The notes under the pieces are model-generated. The model made no database searches. It saw nothing but the letters and a program-made list of their open reading frames with translations, and was not told the origin of the DNA. Positions 30,788 through 39,267 of a stretch of DNA of 39,659 nt are shown here, one piece after another (the stretch's first letter is position 1; each line of letters opens with the position of its first letter). This DNA is from a virus: IMG/VR virus record IMGVR_UViG_3300035701_000105, positions 1-39,659 of that record; one strand, given 5' to 3'. The position numbers and the translations under genes are program-made.

Positions 30788-31176
30788 GCGATCTTTCGGT
30801 CCTCTCCGATATCCGGATCGACTTTGAGACCGGCCGGCCGTTTGTGGACCAGGCGACGCGGGACATTGAATTAATTTACGGAGCCGACGTCGCGATACAA
30901 AACCTCGGGATCCGCCTTAATACTCAAATTGGGACCGTCAAGCGGCAAGGGGTCGACGGTTTCGGATGGGATAAACGCGGCCGTATAAAAGAAAAAATAT
31001 CGATCCGTAATATCGCGACGATAACAAATAAGTTGACCGCCGTCGCCCTCGAGGATCCAAACGTGAAAGACGCGACGGTCGACTCCGGAGATAATACCGG
31101 CGACGACGAGCTTATTTTTATTGTCAATGTTTTATTGATAGATGGAAATTGGTATCAAATCCCCGTTAAAGTTTAA
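30784..31176 (+). CDS. Baseplate wedge protein W (gp25/Mu gp46-like)
   Basis: The 130-aa product matches the gp25-like baseplate family in size and order: an N-terminal DLSVLSDIRIDFETGRPF, then IQNLGIRLNTQIG, and late ATVDSGDNTGDDELIFIVNVLLID. It forms the inner wedge together with J. A 12-base gap with AAAGGAG leads to baseplate J. Confidence 0.88.
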   Translation: MSDLSVLSDIRIDFETGRPFVDQATRDIELIYGADVAIQNLGIRLNTQIGTVKRQGVDGFGWDKRGRIKEKISIRNIATITNKLTAVALEDPNVKDATVDSGDNTGDDELIFIVNVLLIDGNWYQIPVKV

Positions 31177-31187
31177 AGGAGTTCAAG

Positions 31188-32444
31188 ATGCCAGGATTAC
31201 CGATAAAAACCTTTGACGAGATCGTCTCGGAGTTTAACGCAAAGCTCGACGATTTCGGCTCTCAAATAACAAACCGGCAAAGCGGCGGAGCTTATGACCT
31301 GGTAATCCGCGTTTTTTCTTTAATGCTTTCCGATTGCTATACTCTCCTCGAAAATTCAATCGGCCAGGGTTTCACCGGGACCGCGACGGGCGACTTTCTG
31401 GATCTCAAGGCGGCCGAGGTCGGTTTGACCAGGCTCGGGGCGACAAAGGCAATAAAAGAATTTAAACTTACTCGGACAAATACCTCGGGCGTCCTCTTGA
31501 TTAATATCGGCGACGCGATCAAGACTCCGATTTTGCCAAACCGGGGAAAATTGAGATGGTTTACAATCGAGAGCGACGATCCGGCTCTGGTCGGTTTCGC
31601 GGGACAATTCGACGACGGCGTCGGCGAGATTACGATCCCTTTCGAGGCGGACGAGGCCGGCTCCGAGTTTAATAATATGGAGGAATTACTCGGGCGGACA
31701 GGCGAGGAAATAACGATGGAGATCGAGGCCGGCCTCTCCGGCGTCGACGCGGTCCTTTCGACCGGCGACGATATGGATCCGGGGACCGACGCCGAGACGG
31801 ACGAGCAACTCCGAGCCAGGATTATAGCGAGATGGTCCGAGCTCGCCCTCGGAGCAACCAGGCTCTCGTATATCAATTTCGCAAAGGGAGCGGATCCGAA
31901 AATCGTCCAGGCAAACGCATTTAAAGGGGCCGGGCCGACGGACGTCCGGATTATCCTTTCCGGCTCTCCGGGCGATCGGGACCTTTCCGGAGCAATAGGG
32001 CTCAAGGTTTATCCGGACGATAATTTCGACTCGCTTTATACGGATGACGGGACGCCGGGCGGCGACGAGAGGGCCCTCGGGATCACGGTCCATCAATACG
32101 TCCGGGACCGGGCTCCCCTGACCGATTTTATAATACTTTCGTCGGTAACGGAGATCCCGTCTAATATTACGGTCCGGATCTCTCCGGCCGACGGTTACGT
32201 TTACGCGGACCTCGAGGACCTGGTCGAGACCAGGCTCCGAGCCCTTTTCCTGGTTGAGAAATCCGTTACGGACGTTACGCCGCTCGATGTCGGCCAGGCT
32301 TTGAGGTTTTCGGAAATAACGCGGATCTTGAATGAAACGCCCGGAATTGAAGATTTTAAAATTGATACGCCGGATCAAAACGGGATCCCTTGCAATGCGG
32401 ACCAGGCGTTAAGCCTCGGAGTTATTACAATAACGGAATTATAA
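31188..32444 (+). CDS. Baseplate wedge protein J (Mu gp47-like)
   Basis: The 418-aa product has the baseplate J layout: KTFDEIVSEFNAKLDDFG at the start, GQGFTGTATGDFLDLKAAEVGLTR near residue 65, MDPGTDAETDEQLRARIIARW near 200, and DVRIILSGSPGDRDL. It ends with DVGQALRFSEITRILNETPGIEDFKI. This protein forms the wedge arm that transmits contraction. The usual next gene (gp48-like) is displaced by about 4.5 kb to 36925. Confidence 0.9.
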   Translation: MPGLPIKTFDEIVSEFNAKLDDFGSQITNRQSGGAYDLVIRVFSLMLSDCYTLLENSIGQGFTGTATGDFLDLKAAEVGLTRLGATKAIKEFKLTRTNTSGVLLINIGDAIKTPILPNRGKLRWFTIESDDPALVGFAGQFDDGVGEITIPFEADEAGSEFNNMEELLGRTGEEITMEIEAGLSGVDAVLSTGDDMDPGTDAETDEQLRARIIARWSELALGATRLSYINFAKGADPKIVQANAFKGAGPTDVRIILSGSPGDRDLSGAIGLKVYPDDNFDSLYTDDGTPGGDERALGITVHQYVRDRAPLTDFIILSSVTEIPSNITVRISPADGYVYADLEDLVETRLRALFLVEKSVTDVTPLDVGQALRFSEITRILNETPGIEDFKIDTPDQNGIPCNADQALSLGVITITEL

Positions 32445-32468
32445 GTTATATTATAGGGAGAGAGCGCG

Positions 32469-32741
32469 ATGACCGAGAAAGACGAGGGAAAATTAATAGC
32501 AACACTTGAGACGATCGCCGGGACGCTCTCCGAGGTCAAGGGAGACGTTAAAGGGATCTTGAGATGCCAGGCAAAAACGGAGGAAAGATTATCTCACGGA
32601 GTCGGACATTTTTCCAGGGTTGACGGAAAACTTGACGAGCACGATAAAGCGATCAATAAAATGCCAAGCGGAAAAGTCGTTTATACTGTTCTCGGTTTGG
32701 GGTTTACGATACTTGGTTTATTGGTCGCGGTTTTGAGGTAA
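32469..32741 (+). CDS. Small protein with C-terminal membrane anchor (XhlA-like layout)
   Basis: The 90-aa product has a helical, charged first part (residues 1-60) with KTEERLSHGVGHFSRVDGKL and one hydrophobic C-terminal segment (about 69-90, KVVYTVLGLGFTILGLLVAVL). This is the layout of XhlA-type lysis accessory proteins. It lies directly after baseplate J and not next to the endolysin, so a structural role is also possible. Confidence 0.65.
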   Translation: MTEKDEGKLIATLETIAGTLSEVKGDVKGILRCQAKTEERLSHGVGHFSRVDGKLDEHDKAINKMPSGKVVYTVLGLGFTILGLLVAVLR

Positions 32742-32744
32742 AAA

Positions 32745-33074
32745 ATGATCGGTATTTTAATAAGAGCGATCGATACAATTAGCCTTGTTTCCGCTTCCAT
32801 TGATGATAAATGCTGGAAAAAAGGTTATCCGGTAAATATAATCCCTAACGGGGAATTTAGCGGAGATATGCGGCCGCCGAGATTTTGCATGATAAGAATT
32901 TCCAATAAATCCATTGCGGACATTGAGGAGTTAAGGCCCTTACTGGAAATGGGCACAACGAAAAGAAGAAAATACCGTTATAATGCGACCGCCATTGATA
33001 ACGCACTATTAATGAATAATGGATATATTGACGTAACGGTCGTAGCCTTTTTATCTAACATGATACTGGTTTAA
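32745..33074 (+). CDS. Hypothetical protein (109 aa) with AT-shifted codons
   Basis: The 109-aa product has no motif that I recognise. It contains RFCMIRISNKSIADIEELR and ends with a hydrophobic stretch (VAFLSNMILV). Codons are clearly richer in A and T than the flanking genes, as for much of the fibre cassette up to about 36,450. It may be a fibre-associated or acquired gene. Confidence 0.65.
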   Translation: MIGILIRAIDTISLVSASIDDKCWKKGYPVNIIPNGEFSGDMRPPRFCMIRISNKSIADIEELRPLLEMGTTKRRKYRYNATAIDNALLMNNGYIDVTVVAFLSNMILV

Positions 33075-33077
33075 TCT

Positions 33078-34280
33078 ATGCCGACGAGAAAAGCGTATAG
33101 CGTAACTTATACGGGTTTCACAAATCCAATTGATAGCGGAGCGTCCGGCTTAACGACCGGCGGAACGGGAAACCGGACGCTTACTCTTTCGGGCGATACT
33201 TTTTCGAGTCGCATCGGACGAGGGGATAAGTTTACTATCGACGTAAACGGAACGCCCGAGGTCGTTTATATCGAGTCGCGAAACTCCGATACTCAATTAA
33301 CGGCGCAAAGTTGGCAATCGGTCGGAGCTCACTCAAATCAGGACTGGAAAGCCGAGAGATGTTACAAGGGGTTATCGACGGCCGAGGCGGCAACGGATAA
33401 CGATCTTGTTAGCGCGGACGAGATCGTCGAGCTCGTCGCTTATGACGACGGGGATTTTGGAGAGGGCGAGGTAATAATCGCCGGAGCGACTGTTGACGCG
33501 ACTCGTTATAGGGTTTGGACGGTCGCCGTCGGGGAGCGTCATCAAGGAAAATATAACGCCTCGGTCGGCGTATTATATACTCCCTGGGGGAACGGGATCG
33601 CTTATGCGGAGAATTACGGGATCCTTGAATGGTTCCAAATGTATAGGGCTACTGAATGGGCGATAAATCTCGACTCGGACGGCGGAAAACACGTCATCGT
33701 AAGAAACAATATTGTAAAGGGTTTCTCGGACGGCGGCATCCGATCTTTTGCGTCCGGCGGATCGGGATATATCGCTAATAATATTATTTTTGATAGCACC
33801 GGCAACGGGATATATTCTCAAGAAAGCACAGAAAAAATCTATAATAATACGGTCCATAATTGCGGTTACGGAATAAGGGCGGGGAGCGGCTCTCCAATAG
33901 CTAAAAACAATATCGCGATGGATTGCGCGACGGCCTGTTATAGTGGTACTTTCGGAACGTCAAGCAACAATATGAGTAGTGATACCTCGGCTCCTGGGAC
34001 GAGTGCTCAAAAAAGCAAAGTTAGTACAAATCAATTTGTAAATACGGCGGGGGATGATTTTCATTTAAAGGCCGGAGCCGACGCGATTAATAACGGGACA
34101 AGTCTTACGGGCGAAAGTACGGGTTATCCGGACAATGTTGACATTGACATCGATGCGTATAATAGAAATACGGGCGGAGTCGTTTGGGATATCGGGGCGC
34201 ATGAATATTTATCAGCGGTAACCGCCAAGGTTACTTGTATGGATAATGATTATCGGCGGCAAAGAATATATTATAAATAG
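33078..34280 (+). CDS. Parallel beta-helix tail spike/fibre protein
   Basis: The 400-aa product has beta-helix repeats from about residue 185 (VRNNIVKGFSDGGI, YIANNIIFDSTGNGIY, IYNNTVHNCGYGI, AKNNIAMDC). After them comes a terminal module with DDFHLKAGADAINNGT and WDIGAHEY, as in pectate-lyase-like and choice-of-anchor Q proteins. Phage proteins of this type bind or cut surface sugars. The first 180 residues would attach it to the baseplate. No strong ribosome site precedes the ATG. It ends with TAG. Confidence 0.82.
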   Translation: MPTRKAYSVTYTGFTNPIDSGASGLTTGGTGNRTLTLSGDTFSSRIGRGDKFTIDVNGTPEVVYIESRNSDTQLTAQSWQSVGAHSNQDWKAERCYKGLSTAEAATDNDLVSADEIVELVAYDDGDFGEGEVIIAGATVDATRYRVWTVAVGERHQGKYNASVGVLYTPWGNGIAYAENYGILEWFQMYRATEWAINLDSDGGKHVIVRNNIVKGFSDGGIRSFASGGSGYIANNIIFDSTGNGIYSQESTEKIYNNTVHNCGYGIRAGSGSPIAKNNIAMDCATACYSGTFGTSSNNMSSDTSAPGTSAQKSKVSTNQFVNTAGDDFHLKAGADAINNGTSLTGESTGYPDNVDIDIDAYNRNTGGVVWDIGAHEYLSAVTAKVTCMDNDYRRQRIYYK

Positions 34281-34288
34281 GAGTAATT

Positions 34289-36757
34289 ATGTTTCTCAAG
34301 CAATCGACGGCGGCGACAATCGTACTCGGCCCGTTTCTTAACGATACCGATGGAAAAACGGCGGAGACGGGTTTGACGATTGCTCAAGCGGATGTTAGGC
34401 TTTCAAAAAATGCCGGCGCGTTTGCTCAAAAAGGCGATGCGTCGTCTTGTACTCACATGGAAAACGGGTTTTATTCTTGTCCAATGAATACGACGGATAC
34501 GGGAACGCTCGGAAAATTAGATGTCGCCGTAAGTAAATCGGGCGCTTTGCCTGTTTTCTTGACCTTTGAAATTGTCCCCGCGATGGTCTACGACTCACTT
34601 ATTAGCGGATCCGATAAGCTCGATGTCTCTGTCGTCGAATGGCTCGGGACCGCTCCAAACGCATTACAGAGCGGCCGCGTCGACTCTTACACCGGAGCGA
34701 TGGCGGCAAACGTGATCACGGCCTCGGCGATAAATGCGGCCGCGATTACTCTCGCGAAATTCGGGGCCGGCGCGATCGACGCGACGGTCCTCGCCGATGC
34801 TTGCTTAACGGCGGCAAAGTTAGCAACGGGCGCGATTACAAACGCAAAATTTGCGGCGGGAGCGATTGACGCGGCTTCAATCGCGTCAAACGCTATCGCG
34901 GCGGCGAAAATAGCAAACGATGCTATTACGGCGGCAAAGATAGCGGACGGGGCGATTGACAAGGCGACGCTTGCGGCGGATTTGAAAACAGGGGACTATA
35001 TAAACGCACAAGTTAAGGGCCAGGATAATATAGACCTCGGGGCCTTGCAAAAAGCAAGCGTCAACGCAGAGGTTGACACGGCTCTCGCGGACATTGACCT
35101 CAATAAAATGAGTAAAGTCGGAACGGCTCCGGCCCCCGCTACCGATTCCTATCTTGACAAGATAATGAATAAAAATGTATCAAAAACTTTTGACAAGTCG
35201 ACCGATTCCCTCGAGGCGATCGCCGACGCGGAAGCAAGCGGACTATCGGCGCAACAGGTTCGGGACGCAATGAAGCTCGCGCCTTCTGGCGGCGCTCCGG
35301 CGGCGGGTTCCGTTGATATCCATCTCGACGACCTGCTCAATAATCTCGCAACAATCGACGCGGTGGTTGATACAATTCAATCACAGACAGACCGGATGAT
35401 TTTTGAGGAAGGCGGCGGGATTAACGCTAATGTGATCGGCTTTGACGGAGTAACGATTGGAGATGCTGTACTAAATGCAAACCTCGTTTCCATCAATTCT
35501 GAAAACGCACCCATAAATAATTTACAGGATGATTATGACGGAACGGGATATAATAAAGTCGGTAAGTTTGAGGATGGGATAGTTCATGTAGATACCAGTA
35601 GTGGATTTTCAGGGACTTCATTCCCTAATGGAACAGCTAAAAAACCAGTTGATAATGGAGATGATGCTATAACAATAGCTCTTGCAAACAAGTTATTTAG
35701 AATTATGATTAGAGCGAAGAAAGGTTGTTATTATTTTGCCAGTGTGTCTGCATTAAGTTTTGAAGGATACAGTAACTACATTAATAAAGATAATGTAAAT
35801 ACGCCCCTTCTTGGCATACCAGGAAATACGGAATATTGTATGTTCAAGAATCTTGCAATTGCTCATGGCGGTACTGGAAATATTAAAAACTCAATATTCC
35901 AGTTTTGCGATTTTCTTATGGAGGATGTGATACAAAACATTTATAATTGTCTATTTGAAAATTGCCATTTTACGGGTTCCACTACTCATGTAGATTTGTC
36001 TTTCTTGAGTGACAGTAAAAATCGTTGTATTTTCAGAAACTCGTATTTTGAAGAATTAAAAATTATGTGTACTTACGGGGGCAACGTACTTGACGGGAAA
36101 GTATTTTTCGATAACTGTACAGGCCGTTTAAAGATAACCGACTTGGTTGACGAGAGCGTAAGCACAATAGACGTTAATGGTTTTAAGGGAAAAATAATTA
36201 TTGATTCATCTTGTGTCGGTGGAACTGTTACAATTCGCGGGTTGGACGGAGAGCTTGAAGACAATTCTGCCGGAACAACTGTAACCCTTAAAGACGTTCC
36301 CGGTTCAAAGACTTACCGCACCGGAACGAACAATTCCGATGGAGATATTCAACAGGACGAAACCACGGGCGATTTCAATACGGCGCAGTTGCTTAACTTT
36401 GACGGTCTTGCAACGATAGGCGCGGATGTCATCGAATTGCAAGCGTCGATTTCGTCCGTTATTTCAAACACGGTTGAAATTAAGGACCAACTCGACACGA
36501 TCGACGATCAACTTGACGAGGTCCAGGAGCGGACGGATCGGCTCCCGGACGCTCCGGCGGACGAGGAGACGGTCGCGGAAAGGCTTTCCGAGGCCGTCTT
36601 TAAAGACTCGTATAATAAAGAGGTCCTCGCGCGATCCGGGCCCGAGCCAATTCAATACGCAATCGGGACCGGCGGAAATACGGAAACGATAAACGTCGAT
36701 TATGAAACAATCGGATCGGTAAAGAAAGTCAAAAAGGAGACCGTCGCGGGATCATGA
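34289..36757 (+). CDS. Large tail fibre with repeat shaft and AT-rich receptor-binding domain
   Basis: The 822-aa product has an N-terminal beta domain (1-110), and a shaft of short repeats of type AAAKIANDAITAAKIADGAI (about 145-232). A linker and a beta-helix-like region follow at about 390-715 with several Cys (CMFKNLAIAHGG, SIFQFCDFLMED, CLFENCHF). A C-terminal part with coiled coil (LDTIDDQLDEVQERTDRL) closes it. The beta-helix part lies in DNA visibly richer in AT than both ends, which suggests domain replacement. It probably binds the host receptor. TAGGAG precedes the ATG. The stop overlaps the next small ORF. Confidence 0.85.
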   Translation: MFLKQSTAATIVLGPFLNDTDGKTAETGLTIAQADVRLSKNAGAFAQKGDASSCTHMENGFYSCPMNTTDTGTLGKLDVAVSKSGALPVFLTFEIVPAMVYDSLISGSDKLDVSVVEWLGTAPNALQSGRVDSYTGAMAANVITASAINAAAITLAKFGAGAIDATVLADACLTAAKLATGAITNAKFAAGAIDAASIASNAIAAAKIANDAITAAKIADGAIDKATLAADLKTGDYINAQVKGQDNIDLGALQKASVNAEVDTALADIDLNKMSKVGTAPAPATDSYLDKIMNKNVSKTFDKSTDSLEAIADAEASGLSAQQVRDAMKLAPSGGAPAAGSVDIHLDDLLNNLATIDAVVDTIQSQTDRMIFEEGGGINANVIGFDGVTIGDAVLNANLVSINSENAPINNLQDDYDGTGYNKVGKFEDGIVHVDTSSGFSGTSFPNGTAKKPVDNGDDAITIALANKLFRIMIRAKKGCYYFASVSALSFEGYSNYINKDNVNTPLLGIPGNTEYCMFKNLAIAHGGTGNIKNSIFQFCDFLMEDVIQNIYNCLFENCHFTGSTTHVDLSFLSDSKNRCIFRNSYFEELKIMCTYGGNVLDGKVFFDNCTGRLKITDLVDESVSTIDVNGFKGKIIIDSSCVGGTVTIRGLDGELEDNSAGTTVTLKDVPGSKTYRTGTNNSDGDIQQDETTGDFNTAQLLNFDGLATIGADVIELQASISSVISNTVEIKDQLDTIDDQLDEVQERTDRLPDAPADEETVAERLSEAVFKDSYNKEVLARSGPEPIQYAIGTGGNTETINVDYETIGSVKKVKKETVAGS

Positions 36758-36921
36758 TTAATACTCCGATCGTCGTCGCCTCGGTTTGGGGCGAGGATCT
36801 TATCATTCCGGATATATGGCTCGAGGGCGTCGGCGGTCCGACGCCGGATGACGTCTCCGGCCGCATGGCAAATTATTATTTAAAACAAATGAATTTTCTC
36901 GGAAACAATTTCGAGGTTTAA
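36754..36921 (+). CDS. Small hypothetical fibre-linked protein (55 aa)
   Basis: A 55-codon ORF starts in an ATGA overlap with the fibre gene and ends 3 bases before the next ATG. The peptide (MINTPIVVASVWGEDLIIPD..., ending NFLGNNFEV) has codon use like the conserved genes. No family recognised. Coupling to the fibre suggests an assembly or tip role. Confidence 0.72.
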   Translation: MINTPIVVASVWGEDLIIPDIWLEGVGGPTPDDVSGRMANYYLKQMNFLGNNFEV

Positions 36922-36924
36922 CCG

Positions 36925-37476
36925 ATGCCGTCAAATATTGAAACGGACGAAACTCAAAATATTATCAAGGCCGGATCTTACGCTCTTTTCTATTATAAAG
37001 ACGCCATAAATCAGGCAATATTAAATTTTTTCCCTCAATTTGCCGGCGACGCTTATCTCGAGCAAATCGGACGCGATCGAAACGCTCCGCGTTATGCCGG
37101 CGAGGACCTGGACGAATACCGGGCCCGAGTCGTCGACGCTTTCAATTTCAACCGGGGGATCGGAAAGGCCGAGGATATTATCCGGGCGATGCGGTCGATC
37201 GGTTATTCTTTCAATTCCTTTGATCCCGGAGACACGTCCGGCGGACCAGGCTCTTTTAATCTCCTGGTCCATTCGACCGGGACGGCGAAATACGACGGGA
37301 CGTATATCCATGCCGGGAGCATTGATTTTAGTGCGGCAAACGAAAACGATATTATTATCGAGCTTGTCCAGGTCTCGACGCCCTCTCCCGGCCAGGTCGA
37401 GGCGATCCTCGAGGCCCTGGCTCCCGTAATCCGGGCGAGCTCGATCATTTTGGCCGTTACAAACGTCTCGCCTTAA
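36925..37476 (+). CDS. Tail protein I/Mu gp48-like (DUF2313) baseplate protein
   Basis: The 183-aa product has GDAYLEQIGRDRNAPRYAGEDLDEYRARVVDAF near residue 40-70 and GIGKAEDIIRAMRSIGYSF, the pattern of P2 I and Mu gp48 proteins that link the wedge to the fibres. It normally follows baseplate J directly; here the fibre cassette separates them. The C-terminal part ends with a small helix-strand domain. Little sign of a ribosome site before the ATG. Confidence 0.8.
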   Translation: MPSNIETDETQNIIKAGSYALFYYKDAINQAILNFFPQFAGDAYLEQIGRDRNAPRYAGEDLDEYRARVVDAFNFNRGIGKAEDIIRAMRSIGYSFNSFDPGDTSGGPGSFNLLVHSTGTAKYDGTYIHAGSIDFSAANENDIIIELVQVSTPSPGQVEAILEALAPVIRASSIILAVTNVSP

Positions 37477-37488
37477 AAGGAGAAAACG

Positions 37489-38181
37489 ATGGAATATTTA
37501 ACGCTCGGACCGTCTTTTGACGCGCAGGTCCCCTCAATCGGAATTAACGATCCGGTCCAAGGCGCGACGCCCGGAAATCCAAACCAGGGGATCGTTAATG
37601 ATCCTCATGTTAAACTTGGAAACCGGACCGCCTATTTAAAAAGCGATCTCGATACTTTTAAGACGGATAATACAAATCAGGTCGGATCGGCGATCGACAA
37701 CGCCTATTATTATATCTCGAAAACGGCGGGGCAATTTTATAAACAAATCGCGATCCCGGTCTACGTCTCCTCTCCGCCCGTTCTCAATGTCCGGACGCTT
37801 GAAAATAACGGTTATCAAACCTTTCCGGATGGAGCCGGATATCGGATCATGGGCGGCGTCCTCGAAATCCGAAAACCGCGCGCACATAACCGCGTAAATT
37901 GGGAAGTTACGTTTGATAGCTCCGAGTCTCACGTCGACAACAAGGCCCGGATCGTCGTCGGATATCACTTGCCGGGGACCTCTCCCTATCTCTGGCAAAT
38001 CTTTGATCAGTTATACGACGGAAATCCGATGGGGCACAAAACCGGAAACGCGATTTTCGAGCCGGACGTTACCGAGGCGATGTCCGTAAAATTATACACC
38101 TCGGTTTTACTCCGGACCGGATGCGTTAATGGGACGTACATTTTAATAAATAACGTCCGGCTCTGGACCGATCACTCGTAA
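37489..38181 (+). CDS. Second tail fibre/receptor-binding protein
   Basis: The 230-aa product has an N-terminal helical-linker part (LGNRTAYLKSDLDTFKTDN) and a beta-rich C-terminal domain (about 95-228: YRIMGGVLEIRKPRAHNRVNW, ARIVVGYHLPGTSPYLWQ, GTYILINNVRLW) that looks like a carbohydrate-binding jelly roll. The position after the gp48-like gene is that of Mu gp49/gpS fibres. CCTTAAAAGGAG precedes the ATG, so expression should be strong. Confidence 0.75.
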   Translation: MEYLTLGPSFDAQVPSIGINDPVQGATPGNPNQGIVNDPHVKLGNRTAYLKSDLDTFKTDNTNQVGSAIDNAYYYISKTAGQFYKQIAIPVYVSSPPVLNVRTLENNGYQTFPDGAGYRIMGGVLEIRKPRAHNRVNWEVTFDSSESHVDNKARIVVGYHLPGTSPYLWQIFDQLYDGNPMGHKTGNAIFEPDVTEAMSVKLYTSVLLRTGCVNGTYILINNVRLWTDHS

Positions 38182-38195
38182 ACCAGGGGGGCGAA

Positions 38196-38669
38196 ATGCC
38201 TTTTCGTTTCGGAAAAAAATCCGAGGCCGCTCTCGTTACTTGCGATCCGGATATTCAAGTCGTCTTGAGAGAGGGGATCAAGACTTACGACTTTACGGTC
38301 CTCGGAGGTTTCCGGTCTCCGGCGGAGCAATTCCGGATCTTCAAAGTCGGCCGCGAGCTCGTCCGGGGAAAATGGATCGTCCGGGACAAGGGCAAAATTC
38401 TAACCTGGCTCGATGGTTTCGAGAAAATCTCCGAGCACAATATAGAGCCGGCCGAGGCTGTCGACGTCGCTCCCTATCCGATCGATTGGAAAAAACTCGA
38501 AAGGTTTGTTTTCCTGGCCGGCTTTCTCGTCGGCCTTTCCCGCCGGCTCAAGGCCGAGGGGCGGATCGGCCGGGCCCTCGGATGGGGCGGAGATTTCGAT
38601 CGGGACCTTGACCTCGACGACCAGGAGCTCAAAGATTACGATCATTTATTTTTAATCAAGGGGGAGTAA
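38196..38669 (+). CDS. Endolysin, M15/VanY-type peptidase
   Basis: The 157-aa product has the M15C layout of L-alanyl-D-glutamate peptidases: TVLGGFRSPAEQ near residue 34-45, zinc ligands His81 (SEHNIEP) and Asp90 (AVDVAPYP), a GWGGDFD motif at 129-135, and a late His150 (DYDHLFL). It cuts the peptide bridge of peptidoglycan at lysis. The His81 to Asp90 spacing is two residues longer than the HxxxxxxD usual in the family. No signal peptide, so export needs a holin or equivalent. The stop overlaps the next start. Confidence 0.88.
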   Translation: MPFRFGKKSEAALVTCDPDIQVVLREGIKTYDFTVLGGFRSPAEQFRIFKVGRELVRGKWIVRDKGKILTWLDGFEKISEHNIEPAEAVDVAPYPIDWKKLERFVFLAGFLVGLSRRLKAEGRIGRALGWGGDFDRDLDLDDQELKDYDHLFLIKGE

Positions 38670-38836
38670 TGAAAAAACTTTTCAAGTCGCGCACATTTTG
38701 GGGCGGCCTCGTTTACGCCGTTACCGTCGTCCTCGAGAGCGTCGGAGTAATCGACAACGCGACGGCCGAAACGATAAAGACCGTCGGCGTCGGCGTCGGT
38801 TTATGGGGAGCCAGAAACGCGAGGCCGGCTCAATAG
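38669..38836 (+). CDS. Small membrane protein after endolysin (holin candidate, 55 aa)
   Basis: A 55-codon ORF starts in a TAATG overlap with the endolysin; GGGGGAG precedes it. The peptide has basic N-terminal residues (MKKLFKSRTF), one hydrophobic segment (about 11-30), then a Gly/Val-rich segment (KTVGVGVGLWGARN). Size and place fit a small holin or lysis accessory. It ends with TAG, before a strong terminator. Confidence 0.7.
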   Translation: MKKLFKSRTFWGGLVYAVTVVLESVGVIDNATAETIKTVGVGVGLWGARNARPAQ

Positions 38837-38862
38837 CTTGAAAAATCCGTTTCATTTCAATT

Positions 38863-38890
38863 AAGGCCGGCCAGGTCGCCGGCCTTTTTT
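38863..38890 (+). terminator. Strong intrinsic terminator at the end of the late operon
   Basis: AAGGCCGGC (38863-38871) pairs perfectly with GCCGGCCTT (38878-38886) around a 6-base loop, and a run of six T begins within the stem end (38885-38890). It separates late transcription from the early promoter. Confidence 0.92.
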
Positions 38891-38972
38891 GTATCTCGAG
38901 AGCCTCAAGATTCGCGAAATTTAAGCGAAAAACGGCTTTAAAAACATCTTTCATTATAATTAATTATTTTTG

Positions 38973-39000
38973 TTGACAAATATTTCGTTATAAATATACC
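38973..39000 (+). promoter_or_regulatory. Early promoter, sigma70-like
   Basis: A perfect TTGACA (38973-38978) is followed after 16 bases by TATACC (38995-39000) in AT-rich DNA; TATAAT at 38955-38960 may be a second -10. This is the most promoter-like site in the genome. It stands in the only gap between the late terminator and the first early gene (ATG at 39052). Confidence 0.7.
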
Positions 39001-39051
39001 TTTGATAATGAGATGCCGGAGAAACCGAAACCTTAAACCGAAAGGGGGACG

Positions 39052-39267
39052 ATGAAAATTACGGCCTTTGATTTCAATGTTTTCCACGTCGAGATCGCCG
39101 GCGGGGAAATGCTTTCAATTTCAGCGATCGACCAGGGCGTCAAAATCAAAACCGGGACCTCGGAAATTATTATCGAGAAACGTAAAATCTCGGACTATAT
39201 TCTCGAGGGAAAAACCATTATCAAGAAAGGGGACGTTTTAAATGACCACGAAAAAAGCGGAACATGA
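39052..39267 (+). CDS. First early gene, hypothetical protein (71 aa)
   Basis: The 71-aa product is beta-rich (MKITAFDFNVFHVEIAGGEML, IKTGTSEIIIEKRKI), with no motif that I recognise. AAACCGAAAGGGGGA precedes the ATG and the promoter lies just upstream, so it should be among the first products. Early phage products of this size are often host take-over or anti-defence factors (inference). It overlaps the next gene by 26 bases. Confidence 0.82.
   Translation: MKITAFDFNVFHVEIAGGEMLSISAIDQGVKIKTGTSEIIIEKRKISDYILEGKTIIKKGDVLNDHEKSGT

Noticed and set aside
31686-32378. Minus-strand frame of 230 codons opposite baseplate J
   Set aside because: Shadow of a well-recognised gene with no independent initiation signal.
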